Assembly (NCBI GenBank): GCA_025934385.1
Contig: JAICYE010000088.1
Coordinates: 1 to 7,654 of the forward strand
Source of the DNA: Acidimicrobiia bacterium
GTDB lineage: Bacteria > Actinomycetota > Acidimicrobiia > IMCC26256 > BP-133
Direction of reading: 5' to 3'
DNA length: 7,654 nt
Part shown: positions 1 to 5,963 of the stretch, in pieces
Position numbering within the stretch: position 1 is the first letter of the stretch
How the letters are laid out: the number at the start of each line of letters is the position of its first letter
The notes under the pieces: model-generated
What the model saw: only the letters and a program-made list of their open reading frames with translations
What the model was told of the DNA's origin: nothing
Databases searched by the model: none
Position numbers and translations under genes: made by a program

Positions 1-1076
1 CGTTGCAGCGAGGTGAGGTCGATCCCCGCCGCCGCCTTCTCCCCGTAGCGCATCATGAGCCGGGCGGCGGTGGGGGAGGTGAACATGCCGGTGACGACGT
101 TGTCCTCGACGATCTTGTAGAAGGCCTCGGGGCCCGGGTGGTCGATGGCCCCCTCGAAGGCGATCGTCGTCGCCCCGGCCAGCAGCGGGGCGTAGACGAT
201 GTAGCTGTGGCCGACGATCCAGCCGATGTCCGACGTCGACCACCACACGTCGTCCGGCCCGAGGTCCATGACCCACTGGCCGGTGGAGTTGATGCCGACC
301 TGGTACCCGCCGTGGACGTGGACGGCCAGCTTCGGCGACGCCGTGGTCCCCGAGGTGGCCAGGATGAAGGCCGGCTCGTTGGCCTCCATCGGTTCGTGGC
401 CGCTGCGCTGCCCGGCGCCGCCGGCCAGGAACTCGTCCCAGGTGATGTCCCGCCCGGCCTGCATCGGACAGGCCTCGGCCCGGCGCTGGAGCACGACGAC
501 CTTCTCCACCGCGTGGTCGCCGCTGTCGAGGGAGGCGTCGACGATGGCCTTGAGGTCGACGGCCTTGCCCTTGCGCCACGTGATGTCGCCGGCGAAGACG
601 GCCTTGGAACCCGACAGGCGGATGCGCTCGCCGAGCGCCCCGGATCCGAACCCGGCGAAGACGACCGAGTGGATGGCCCCGATGCGGACGACGGCCAGCA
701 TGAGGATGATGGCCTCGGGCATCGTCGGCATGTAGACGGTGACCCGGTCGCCCTTGCCGACGCCGAGACCCCGCAGCGCGCCGGCCACCCGCTCCACCTC
801 CCGCAGGAGCTGGCCGTAGGTGTAGGTCCGCCGCTCGCCCAGCTCGTTGACGCCGATGAGGGCGCCGTGGCCGGCCCGGCCGGCGGCGACGTGGCGGTCG
901 AGGCAGTTCCAGGCCATGTTCGTCTCGGCGCCGCTGAACCATGTGAAGGTCGGCGGCGTCCAGTCGAAGACCCGGTCCCACTTGCGGAACCACGGCAGCC
1001 GTTCGGCCTCCCGGGCCCAGAACCCATCCGGGTCCCGGCGGGCTTCCTGCTGCATGCGGCGCACCATCGGGTTCAC
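1..1076 (-). CDS. Acetyl-CoA synthetase-type acyl-CoA ligase (N-terminal part, cut by window edge)
   Basis: This is an AMP-forming acyl-CoA ligase of the acetyl/propionyl-CoA synthetase family: carboxylate + ATP gives acyl-AMP, then acyl-CoA, in the cytoplasm. About 358 codons are visible, against roughly 630-650 aa for the family, and the frame stays open to base 1. Seen: the N-terminal ACS signature (WFSGAETN...WNCLDRH, about residues 45-65); a YMPTMPEA segment; VVFAGFGSGAL; the phosphate-binding motif ATSGTTASPK (TSGTT at residues 241-245, bases 342-356); WWSTSDIGWIVGHSYIVYAPLL; and FTSPTAARLMMR. The adenylation core after SPTA, the substrate-pocket Trp region and the acetylatable C-terminal Lys are outside the window, so acetate versus propionate or another acid cannot be decided. 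GTG at 1076 is chosen because it overlaps the upstream stop as GTGA and lies 11 bases after AAGGGGGAG (1088-1096). GTG 1085 (2 bases from that site) and ATG 1067 (20 bases) fit less well. It is the last visible gene of the oxidase operon. Confidence 0.93.
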   Translation of the reverse strand, partial: MNPMVRRMQQEARRDPDGFWAREAERLPWFRKWDRVFDWTPPTFTWFSGAETNMAWNCLDRHVAAGRAGHGALIGVNELGERRTYTYGQLLREVERVAGALRGLGVGKGDRVTVYMPTMPEAIILMLAVVRIGAIHSVVFAGFGSGALGERIRLSGSKAVFAGDITWRKGKAVDLKAIVDASLDSGDHAVEKVVVLQRRAEACPMQAGRDITWDEFLAGGAGQRSGHEPMEANEPAFILATSGTTASPKLAVHVHGGYQVGINSTGQWVMDLGPDDVWWSTSDIGWIVGHSYIVYAPLLAGATTIAFEGAIDHPGPEAFYKIVEDNVVTGMFTSPTAARLMMRYGEKAAAGIDLTSLQ

Positions 1077-2275
1077 GACGTCCACGGCTCCCCCTTCGCT
1101 GCCGTCCGAGTTCGACTCCGGACCTTCGACGTTAGCAACCAGCCGCCGGCCCCCAACGCAGCCGCCGCCGCGGCCAGGGCGGCGTAGGCCCCGAGGGACC
1201 GGCCGCCTCCGCTCGACCCGCCGGCCGCCTGCCGGCGCAGTGTGGCGATCGGCACCCCCCGGGTCACACCGTCGACGGCGGCCCGCCGGTCGGCGATCAG
1301 GTAGGGGATCGACCAGTTCTTGACCGTGACGGCCTTGCCGGCCTTGACGACGGCCGCCGGCGGGTCGGCCTTCGGCGCCGCCGCCCGGAACTCCGGCCAG
1401 CTCCAGCGGGGCGTGTCGGACACAGCCTGCCACTGCGGCCCGGCGGCGGGGTCGGCCTCGGCCGGCGGGTCGTGGCCCAACGACTGCTCGATCTCGGCCC
1501 ACGTCGGGCTCCGCAGGTTGACCTCGGTGATCTTCGGCCCGATGCGGGCGAAGGGCTCGCCGTCCCGGCCCAGGACGACCACCGGATCGGTACCGAGGTT
1601 CTCGACGAACACGGCCGGGACGGTGGCGGACGGGACGACCTGGATCTTCACGCCGTCGGCCGGGTTCGGCGGCGAGTGCTGCACCATGGTGTAGGACCCG
1701 GTCGGCGGGCGGAACTCGAAGCGGCCCTTCACCTCGCCGGGCTGGCCGGCGCCGTCACCGACCCGGAAGGGGATCCGCCACGTGCCGAGCACCGCCGGCT
1801 GGTTGGCCTTGACGATGGCCGGCGGCACGTAGCTGACGGTCGGATGGAGGCGGTGGTCGTACCAGCCCCACTCCGGCTGGGCCGAGATCTTCCGCCAGCT
1901 CGGCGTCACGCCGGGCCCGGGCTTCGCCTCGGGGGGGAACTGCGACAGCCCCTCGGGGGCATTGGAGGCGTAGAACGTCGGCGAGGCGAAGTTGCCCTCC
2001 ACGCCGGCCGGCCCGATCCGGAGGAACGGCTCGCCGGAGTCGGCCAGGAACGTGATGACCTGCGGCGTCCGGTTGCCCACCAGCATCTCGTAGTTGACCG
2101 AGTAGGCGACCTGGATGGTGATCCCGGGCGGCAGCGGCGACAGCTGGTCGATGACCGGCTGGGTCAGGCCGTCGCCGCCGTGGGCCGAGGCCGGGGTGGC
2201 CACCGGCCCGACCGTGAGCGCCGCGGCGGCGGCCACGGCCAGGGTGAGGAGGAGCGGGGCGCGATGGCGGGTCAA
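1073..2275 (-). CDS. Secreted, C-terminally membrane-anchored protein with two tandem copies of one domain; function unknown
   Basis: I do not recognise a named family. Seen in the 400 residues: a signal peptide (basic MTRHR, hydrophobic core 7-22, TPASA ending at 31), then His32 as the likely mature N-terminus (HGGDG); domain copy 1 (about 52-172); copy 2 (about 210-327); a Gly/Ser spacer (352-359); one membrane helix (about 361-382); and a basic tail. The copies share IQV (54/211), GEPFxRIGP (81/239), SPT (98/256), a Trp (127/282), WxW (136/291), VKA (155/310) and WxIP (166/321), with offsets of 155-158, so this is an internal duplication. Copy 1 carries WYDHRLHP (138-145); copy 2 has WPEFR instead and lacks the His residues. 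Most of the chain should face outwards. The TTG start (2273-2275) forms a TTGA overlap with the oxidase stop; it is the only in-frame start that keeps the signal peptide, and no clear Shine-Dalgarno site is visible, which fits coupled translation. Between an exported copper oxidase and a CoA ligase, it may be a partner or copper-handling factor (inference). Confidence 0.85.
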   Translation of the reverse strand: MTRHRAPLLLTLAVAAAAALTVGPVATPASAHGGDGLTQPVIDQLSPLPPGITIQVAYSVNYEMLVGNRTPQVITFLADSGEPFLRIGPAGVEGNFASPTFYASNAPEGLSQFPPEAKPGPGVTPSWRKISAQPEWGWYDHRLHPTVSYVPPAIVKANQPAVLGTWRIPFRVGDGAGQPGEVKGRFEFRPPTGSYTMVQHSPPNPADGVKIQVVPSATVPAVFVENLGTDPVVVLGRDGEPFARIGPKITEVNLRSPTWAEIEQSLGHDPPAEADPAAGPQWQAVSDTPRWSWPEFRAAAPKADPPAAVVKAGKAVTVKNWSIPYLIADRRAAVDGVTRGVPIATLRRQAAGGSSGGGRSLGAYAALAAAAAALGAGGWLLTSKVRSRTRTAAKGEPWTS

Positions 2276-4143
2276 CGGAGTGGCCGCGGATGACTGCGGT
2301 TCGGGATGACGGCAGGGAGCCGGCTCGTGTCCTCGTCGGGAGGGGCGGAGCCGTTGACCGGGGCGGGCGCCTCGGAGGCGAAGGGCTGGAGCGCCTCGGC
2401 CCGGTCGCGGCGGCCGACCTCGACCATGCGGGCCACCGACGGGATCGGGCCCTGCAGGCTCTTCCGGTTGACCACCAGGTAGTAACGGCCGGGCGGCGCC
2501 ACCGTGCCCGACGGCGGGGCGGTGGCGGTCAGGCGGTCGTCGCCGCTCCGGGTGAACTCCAGTTTCAGCGCCCGCTGGTCGGAGTCGTTGGCGTGCTCCG
2601 GCGACGGCGTCCGCAGCAGCACGACCGAGTCGATCAGCCCGGCGTCGGGAGTGTCGATGTCGAACGAGTCGCCGTAGCCGAGGCCCCGCGGCACGCTCCC
2701 GATCACCGGCCGGGGTCCCCGGAAGAGGTAGGGCGGGCTCCAGATCTCGAAGCTGGGATCGTCGTCGTTGTTGGCGAACGGGCGGCCGACGTCGTGGTTG
2801 CCGTCGCCGGCGACGCCGTAGCCGGCAGGGATCGGGGCGTTGCCGCCGAGCAGCACCCGCATGTCGGGGAGCAGCAGCGCCGAGTTGTGGTAGCCCCGGT
2901 CCCGGGCCTGCGGGGCGACGTCGGTCCATGTTCCGCTGGCGGGGTCGTACAGCTCCGGAATCCGGACCGCCACGCCCAGGCCGGGGGCGGCGGCGTCGTC
3001 CTTGTCGTCGCCGCCGACGGCGAGGACCTGCCCGTCCGGCAGCAGGACGCCGGAGCCGAACCAGCGGGCGTGGTGGAGGTTCCCGGTCGTGCGGCTGTTG
3101 ACGGTGCCGTTGGCGTCGATCGCCGTGAGCGTCGTCACGGGGTTGGCCGGTAGCCACGACCCGGGCGGCGGCCCCAGCACGCCGCCGAAGGTGAGGAGCG
3201 TCATCTGGTCGTAGGGCGGCTCCAGCGTCAGCGGCACCACGAAGGCGCCGTTGCGGGCGCCGAGCGGGGCGGGGCCCGCCACCGACCACGTCTTCTTCTT
3301 GGGGTCGTAGAACTGGTACAGGGCGGTGGTGGCCCCGTCGGGCGACTGGCCCGACGGGCCCGACATCTGGCCGACGGCGGCGTAGAGGAACCGGCCGTCG
3401 GGGGCGAGGACGATGCGGGGTTGCAGCGGCAGCCCGTTCTCCGACGCCGGCCCGGCGTCGTTCTCCTCCCAGGTGTTCGTGTCGGCGTGGTACGTCTCGG
3501 TCCGCCGGGCCTGGCCGAGCGGCGTGTCGCTCCCGAACCGGGTGGCGCCGCCGAAGACGATGGCGTTGCCGTCGGCACCGATGACCACGTGGGGGTACCA
3601 CCGGCCGTGCTGCATCGGTGCCGCGGGCCGGAACGACCCGGTCGCCGGGTCGAACAGCGCGGCGTTGTCGGCGTCGGTGCCGCCGACGATCAGCAGCCTC
3701 CCGTCCGGCAGCTCGGTGAGGTCGGCGCAGAACAACCCACCGGCGGGCAGCCCCGGCTCGGTCCACTCCGGCGCGCCGGAGCGGAGGTCGAGGATGCGGG
3801 CCTGCCCGTGGCCGTTGGCCGGCTCCGGCCACGGGCCAGCCGGCCGCCGGGCGTTCTCCTGGCTCTCCAGGCCGTCGAAGAAGAAGACGCGGCCGTCGGG
3901 GAGTACCGCCATCTCCACCGCCGCGGGCTTGCATCCGGTCTCCGGCTGGCAGCGGGGCTCTCCCGCGCCGCCCTCCTCGAACGGCGGCGTCCAGGCGCCG
4001 ACGATCTCAGGCCGGCCCGTCGCCGCCGCCCGGGCCCGGATCGGGGGGATGGGCCCGCCGACCACCGGAAGCGCGGCGAGACCGGCGACGGCCGCGACGG
4101 TGCTCGTCACGGCGCCGGCGCGCCATTTCCCCCGAAGGCCCAT
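2272..4143 (-). CDS. Exported copper radical oxidase, glyoxal/galactose oxidase-like (Kelch propeller + DUF1929)
   Basis: A copper radical oxidase (623 aa) oxidises aldehydes or primary alcohols with O2, giving H2O2. Seen: a basic N-terminus and hydrophobic segment (11-30), so exported or signal-anchored; a CQPETGC pair (Cys65/Cys71); repeated Kelch turns of LPDGRxxxxGG type through about 80-435, fitting a seven-blade propeller; and a C-terminal DUF1929-like beta-sandwich (about 472-577). All the galactose-oxidase copper/radical ligands have equivalents: Cys139 (LFCADL) for C228, Tyr183 (RWYPH) for Y272, Tyr418-His419 (RGYHNS) for Y495-H496 and His517 (PEHANDSDQR) for H581. The Cys-to-Tyr spacing of 44 equals that in galactose oxidase. 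RWYP is more typical of the glyoxal oxidase/GlxA branch. The substrate is not predictable. The last ~45 residues are a polar, Pro-rich tail. ATG 4143 starts directly before the export signal. An in-frame ATG at 4194 would add 17 residues, and no good ribosome site marks either. It is the first gene of the operon. Confidence 0.92.
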   Translation of the reverse strand: MGLRGKWRAGAVTSTVAAVAGLAALPVVGGPIPPIRARAAATGRPEIVGAWTPPFEEGGAGEPRCQPETGCKPAAVEMAVLPDGRVFFFDGLESQENARRPAGPWPEPANGHGQARILDLRSGAPEWTEPGLPAGGLFCADLTELPDGRLLIVGGTDADNAALFDPATGSFRPAAPMQHGRWYPHVVIGADGNAIVFGGATRFGSDTPLGQARRTETYHADTNTWEENDAGPASENGLPLQPRIVLAPDGRFLYAAVGQMSGPSGQSPDGATTALYQFYDPKKKTWSVAGPAPLGARNGAFVVPLTLEPPYDQMTLLTFGGVLGPPPGSWLPANPVTTLTAIDANGTVNSRTTGNLHHARWFGSGVLLPDGQVLAVGGDDKDDAAAPGLGVAVRIPELYDPASGTWTDVAPQARDRGYHNSALLLPDMRVLLGGNAPIPAGYGVAGDGNHDVGRPFANNDDDPSFEIWSPPYLFRGPRPVIGSVPRGLGYGDSFDIDTPDAGLIDSVVLLRTPSPEHANDSDQRALKLEFTRSGDDRLTATAPPSGTVAPPGRYYLVVNRKSLQGPIPSVARMVEVGRRDRAEALQPFASEAPAPVNGSAPPDEDTSRLPAVIPNRSHPRPLR

Positions 4144-4246
4144 GGGCACCAAGTGTGGCCGCCGGTGGGCCGTCCTCCAAGGCGGGCCCGCCATGTCTCG
4201 GACGGGCGGTGATCGGGAGCTTCACCCGCCGCCCCCGAGGACGCGA
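4144..4246 (-). other. Leader/promoter region of the oxidase operon, no clear elements
   Basis: This is the gap between the terminator of the upstream gene and the oxidase start. I see no convincing -10/-35 pair and no Shine-Dalgarno site at a normal distance from ATG 4143. A GGAGGA sequence lies about 29 bases upstream of that ATG, too far to serve it. The hairpin at 4247-4276 implies that the operon promoter must lie here, but it cannot be pinpointed by eye. Confidence 0.4.
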
Positions 4247-4276
4247 AACCGCCCGCCGGGGGGACGGCGGGCGGTT
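4247..4276 (-). terminator. Strong hairpin terminator after the Thr-rich protein gene
   Basis: A perfect 12-bp inverted repeat (arms 4247-4258 and 4265-4276, sequence AACCGCCCGCCG and its complement) flanks a 6-base loop. It begins 22 bases after the stop of the minus-strand gene at 4299. There is no long T-tract, only TT as part of the stem followed by TCGCG on the minus strand. Hairpins without a U-tail are common after genes in high-GC actinobacteria. It should insulate the oxidase operon from upstream transcription, and the symmetric stem could also act on the other strand. Confidence 0.8.
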
Positions 4277-4298
4277 CGGGGCGTCGGCCGCTGGTTGA

Positions 4299-5006
4299 TC
4301 AGTGCGAGGTGCACTCCGGCAGGCCGGCGGTGTGGAACTGGAAGTCCGAGATCACGAAGTTCTTGATCGAACTGGGGCCGCCGCTGGCCGTCTGGCTGCC
4401 GGGGACGGGGAACGTCACCTCGGCCTGGCCGGGCCGGGCGTCGACCCGCTGGCCCGCCACCTGGACCGTGAACTGCTTGTGGGACCCGTCGTTGTAGTCG
4501 ACGGTCACCACCAGGCTGTCGAGCTCGATCTGCTTCGTGCTCTCGTTGACCACCGTGGCCGTCAGGGCGTTGGTGCTCGGGGCCGCACCGGCCACGAGGT
4601 TGGCCTTGGCGCTGGCCGTGCCGGTGCCGCAGTCGATCACCTGGGGCTGCGCCGCCGCCTGGGTCTGCTGCGGGGGAGCGGTGGTTGTCGTGGGCGTGGA
4701 CCGGGGGCGGTAGGCCGTCGTCGTGGTCGACTTCGGGCGGGTGGTCGTGGTGGTGACCGGGGCGGCGGTGGTCGTGGTCGCCGGGGCGAGCGTCGTGGTC
4801 GTCGACTCGGGGGCCGCGGCCGGCATCGTCGGCGGGGTGGGGGCCGGCGCCGCCGCCGCCTCGATCACCGCCGGGAGGGAACGGGTCGCCGCCACGCCTG
4901 ACTGGGCCTGCTTCGACTGCTTCCCACTGTCGGGGTTGCTGACCAGTGCGGTCAGCACGCCGACGCCCAACAACAGGGGAATGGCGAGGGTCAGAAGCTT
5001 GCGCAT
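4299..5006 (-). CDS. Membrane-anchored/secreted protein with Thr/Pro-rich stalk and small two-cysteine domain; function unknown
   Basis: The 235-residue protein is of unknown function. Seen: MRK followed by a hydrophobic segment (4-22) with no obvious AxA cleavage site, so an uncleaved anchor is more likely than a released protein; a polar and then Ala/Pro-rich stretch (24-66); a stalk of repeated TTTT/TTTTT blocks (about 69-110); and a C-terminal domain (about 121-235). That domain contains alternating hydrophobic strands and exactly two cysteines, Cys126 near its start and Cys232 near the end, well placed to close it by a disulfide outside the cell. It looks like an extracellular beta-sandwich on a flexible stalk. 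ATG 5006 is chosen because it starts directly at the anchor; the open frame continues upstream to 5156, but those residues look non-coding and the bases are AT-richer. A weak GGACGG lies just upstream. A strong terminator follows, so it is probably monocistronic. Thr-rich stalks like this are frequent in Acidimicrobiia surface proteins (from memory). Confidence 0.85.
   Translation of the reverse strand: MRKLLTLAIPLLLGVGVLTALVSNPDSGKQSKQAQSGVAATRSLPAVIEAAAAPAPTPPTMPAAAPESTTTTLAPATTTTAAPVTTTTTRPKSTTTTAYRPRSTPTTTTAPPQQTQAAAQPQVIDCGTGTASAKANLVAGAAPSTNALTATVVNESTKQIELDSLVVTVDYNDGSHKQFTVQVAGQRVDARPGQAEVTFPVPGSQTASGGPSSIKNFVISDFQFHTAGLPECTSH
4677..4810 (-). repeat. Degenerate GTG/GTC triplet tract coding the Thr-rich stalk
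   Basis: On the plus strand this stretch is a run of imperfect GTGGTC/GTCGTG units, interrupted by GC-rich spacers. Read on the coding strand it gives ACC/ACG/ACA codons for four or five consecutive Thr, repeated about six times with Pro, Ala, Arg and Ser between. It is a low-complexity coding repeat that may vary in length between strains by slippage. It is not a CRISPR array: units are short, unequal and in frame. Confidence 0.7.
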
Positions 5007-5195
5007 TTTCCGTCCGTTCCGCTGGAAGGCCCTGTCACCTGGAGAAATTGGTAACGAAGGCAGTGTGCAATGGGCTTCGGTGACTAGTGAAGAGACACAA
5101 AGTGGACAAGTCGGGCGAAGCTTAAATCCGGGGTGCACAAACCTGGCGGATATCACCAGTCGGCTGGCAGAATTGCTTGCGATTAGCCTCGCGCC
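5007..5195. promoter_or_regulatory. Divergent promoter region between the stalk-protein gene and the phosphatase operon
   Basis: These 189 bases separate two divergent genes and are visibly richer in A/T than the coding DNA on either side. On the minus strand a possible sigma-70-like pair is TTGTCC (5104-5109) and TAGTCA (5081-5086) with a 17-base spacer, about 75 bases before ATG 5006; the -10 lacks the usual final T, so this is weak. I see no RNA gene and no clear riboswitch fold. Confidence 0.45.
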
Positions 5196-5198
5196 GTG
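5184..5198 (+). promoter_or_regulatory. Candidate -10 box for leaderless transcription of the phosphatase operon
   Basis: TAGCCT (5184-5189) matches the actinobacterial TANNNT -10 pattern and ends six bases before the GTG start at 5196. Transcription would then begin at or next to the start codon. No Shine-Dalgarno sequence precedes that GTG, as expected for a leaderless message. No good -35 element is seen at the usual distance. Confidence 0.45.
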
Positions 5199-5963
5199 AA
5201 TATCGACGCCGTCCTCGACCTGCTGAGCGATACCGCCGCGGCGGTGGGACTAGCCCTCCGGCCGGTGGACGGCGACCCGAGGCGGGCCCGCACCGACCGG
5301 GCCGGCCAGTACGCCATCGACCTCGTGGCCGACGAGGCCGCCCTCGGGGTGCTGGGCCGGGCGCCGGTGGCGGTGCTGTCGGAGGAGTCGGGTTGGAGCG
5401 GGCGGGCGGGCGCAGCCGTCACCGTCGTCCTCGACCCGGTGGACGGGTCGACCAACGCCTCGCGCCATATTCCTTACTGGGCGACCTCGCTCTGCGCCCT
5501 TGATGGCGACGGGCCGCTGGCCGCATTGGTGGTGAACCAGGCCACCGGCGTCGCCACGACGGCGGTGCGGGGCGGCGGCGCCTGGCGGGGCGGCGAGGCC
5601 ATCGCCCCCCGGAAGATCGAACGGGTGGAGGACGCGCTCGTGGCCCTGTCGGGCCGTCCGGGCCGGTGGCTGGCCTGGAAGCAGTTCCGGGCGCTGGGGT
5701 CGGCGGCGCTCAGCCTGTGCGACCTGGCCGCCGGGGCGCTCGACGGGCTGGTCGACGGTGGCGCCTGGCACGCCCCCTGGGACTACCTCGGCGGGCTGCT
5801 CGTCTGCCGGGAGGCGGGGGCGGAGGTGATCGACGTCGCCGGCCGGGAGCTGGTGGTGCTCGACGCCGACGTCCGCCGGCAGATCCTGGCGGCGGCCACG
5901 CCGGCGCTGCTGGAGGAGCTCCGGCCCGCGCTGCCGGTCGCGCCGGGGGGCGGGCCGGCATGA
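5196..5963 (+). CDS. Inositol monophosphatase family protein (diverged paralogue, first of pair)
   Basis: A Mg2+-dependent phosphatase of the IMPase/FBPase/CysQ superfamily, 255 aa, probably cytoplasmic. Metal-binding motifs are present in order: LSEESG (Glu63/Glu64), LDPVDGSTN (Asp80, Asp83, motif A) and PWDYLGG...REAG (Asp196, motif B). AVRGGGAW (123-130) is shared with the next gene. The N-terminal region is shorter and less typical: the usual KxPxDxVTEvD stretch reads RAGQYAIDLVAD (35-46), so the substrate may differ from inositol-1-phosphate. Candidates are inositol phosphates, 3'-phosphoadenosine phosphate, fructose-1,6-bisphosphate or another sugar phosphate; the sequence does not choose. 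GTG 5196 is preferred because of the upstream -10 box and because it gives a complete N-terminus. The stop overlaps the next start as ATGA, so the two genes are co-translated. Confidence 0.92.
   Translation: MNIDAVLDLLSDTAAAVGLALRPVDGDPRRARTDRAGQYAIDLVADEAALGVLGRAPVAVLSEESGWSGRAGAAVTVVLDPVDGSTNASRHIPYWATSLCALDGDGPLAALVVNQATGVATTAVRGGGAWRGGEAIAPRKIERVEDALVALSGRPGRWLAWKQFRALGSAALSLCDLAAGALDGLVDGGAWHAPWDYLGGLLVCREAGAEVIDVAGRELVVLDADVRRQILAAATPALLEELRPALPVAPGGGPA

Noticed and set aside
1..1076. Possible pseudogene, as the ligase frame has no stop in the window
   Set aside because: The frame is uninterrupted and the family motifs are continuous. It is simply cut by the window edge after the SPTA segment.
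3..1187. Plus-strand 394-aa open frame opposite the ligase gene
   Set aside because: Its sequence is Arg/Gly/Pro/Val-rich with no domain, and the opposite strand encodes clear acetyl-CoA synthetase motifs. Long antisense frames are expected at this GC content.
2276..3934. Upstream extension of the middle gene's open frame through the oxidase gene (953 aa in all)
   Set aside because: The part above 2275 overlaps the oxidase coding sequence out of frame and is Arg/Pro-rich noise. Only the part from TTG 2275 has a signal peptide and domain structure.
4144..4194. 17-residue N-terminal extension of the oxidase from ATG 4194
   Set aside because: It would place a long polar stretch before the export signal and has no better ribosome site. 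It is kept only as an alternative start.
4677..4810. Repeated GTGGTC units considered as a CRISPR or regulatory repeat array
   Set aside because: The units are in frame with the gene, irregular in length and without spacers. They encode the Thr-rich stalk.
5007..5156. 50-residue N-terminal extension of the Thr-stalk protein
   Set aside because: It lies in the AT-richer divergent promoter region and would bury the membrane anchor inside the protein.
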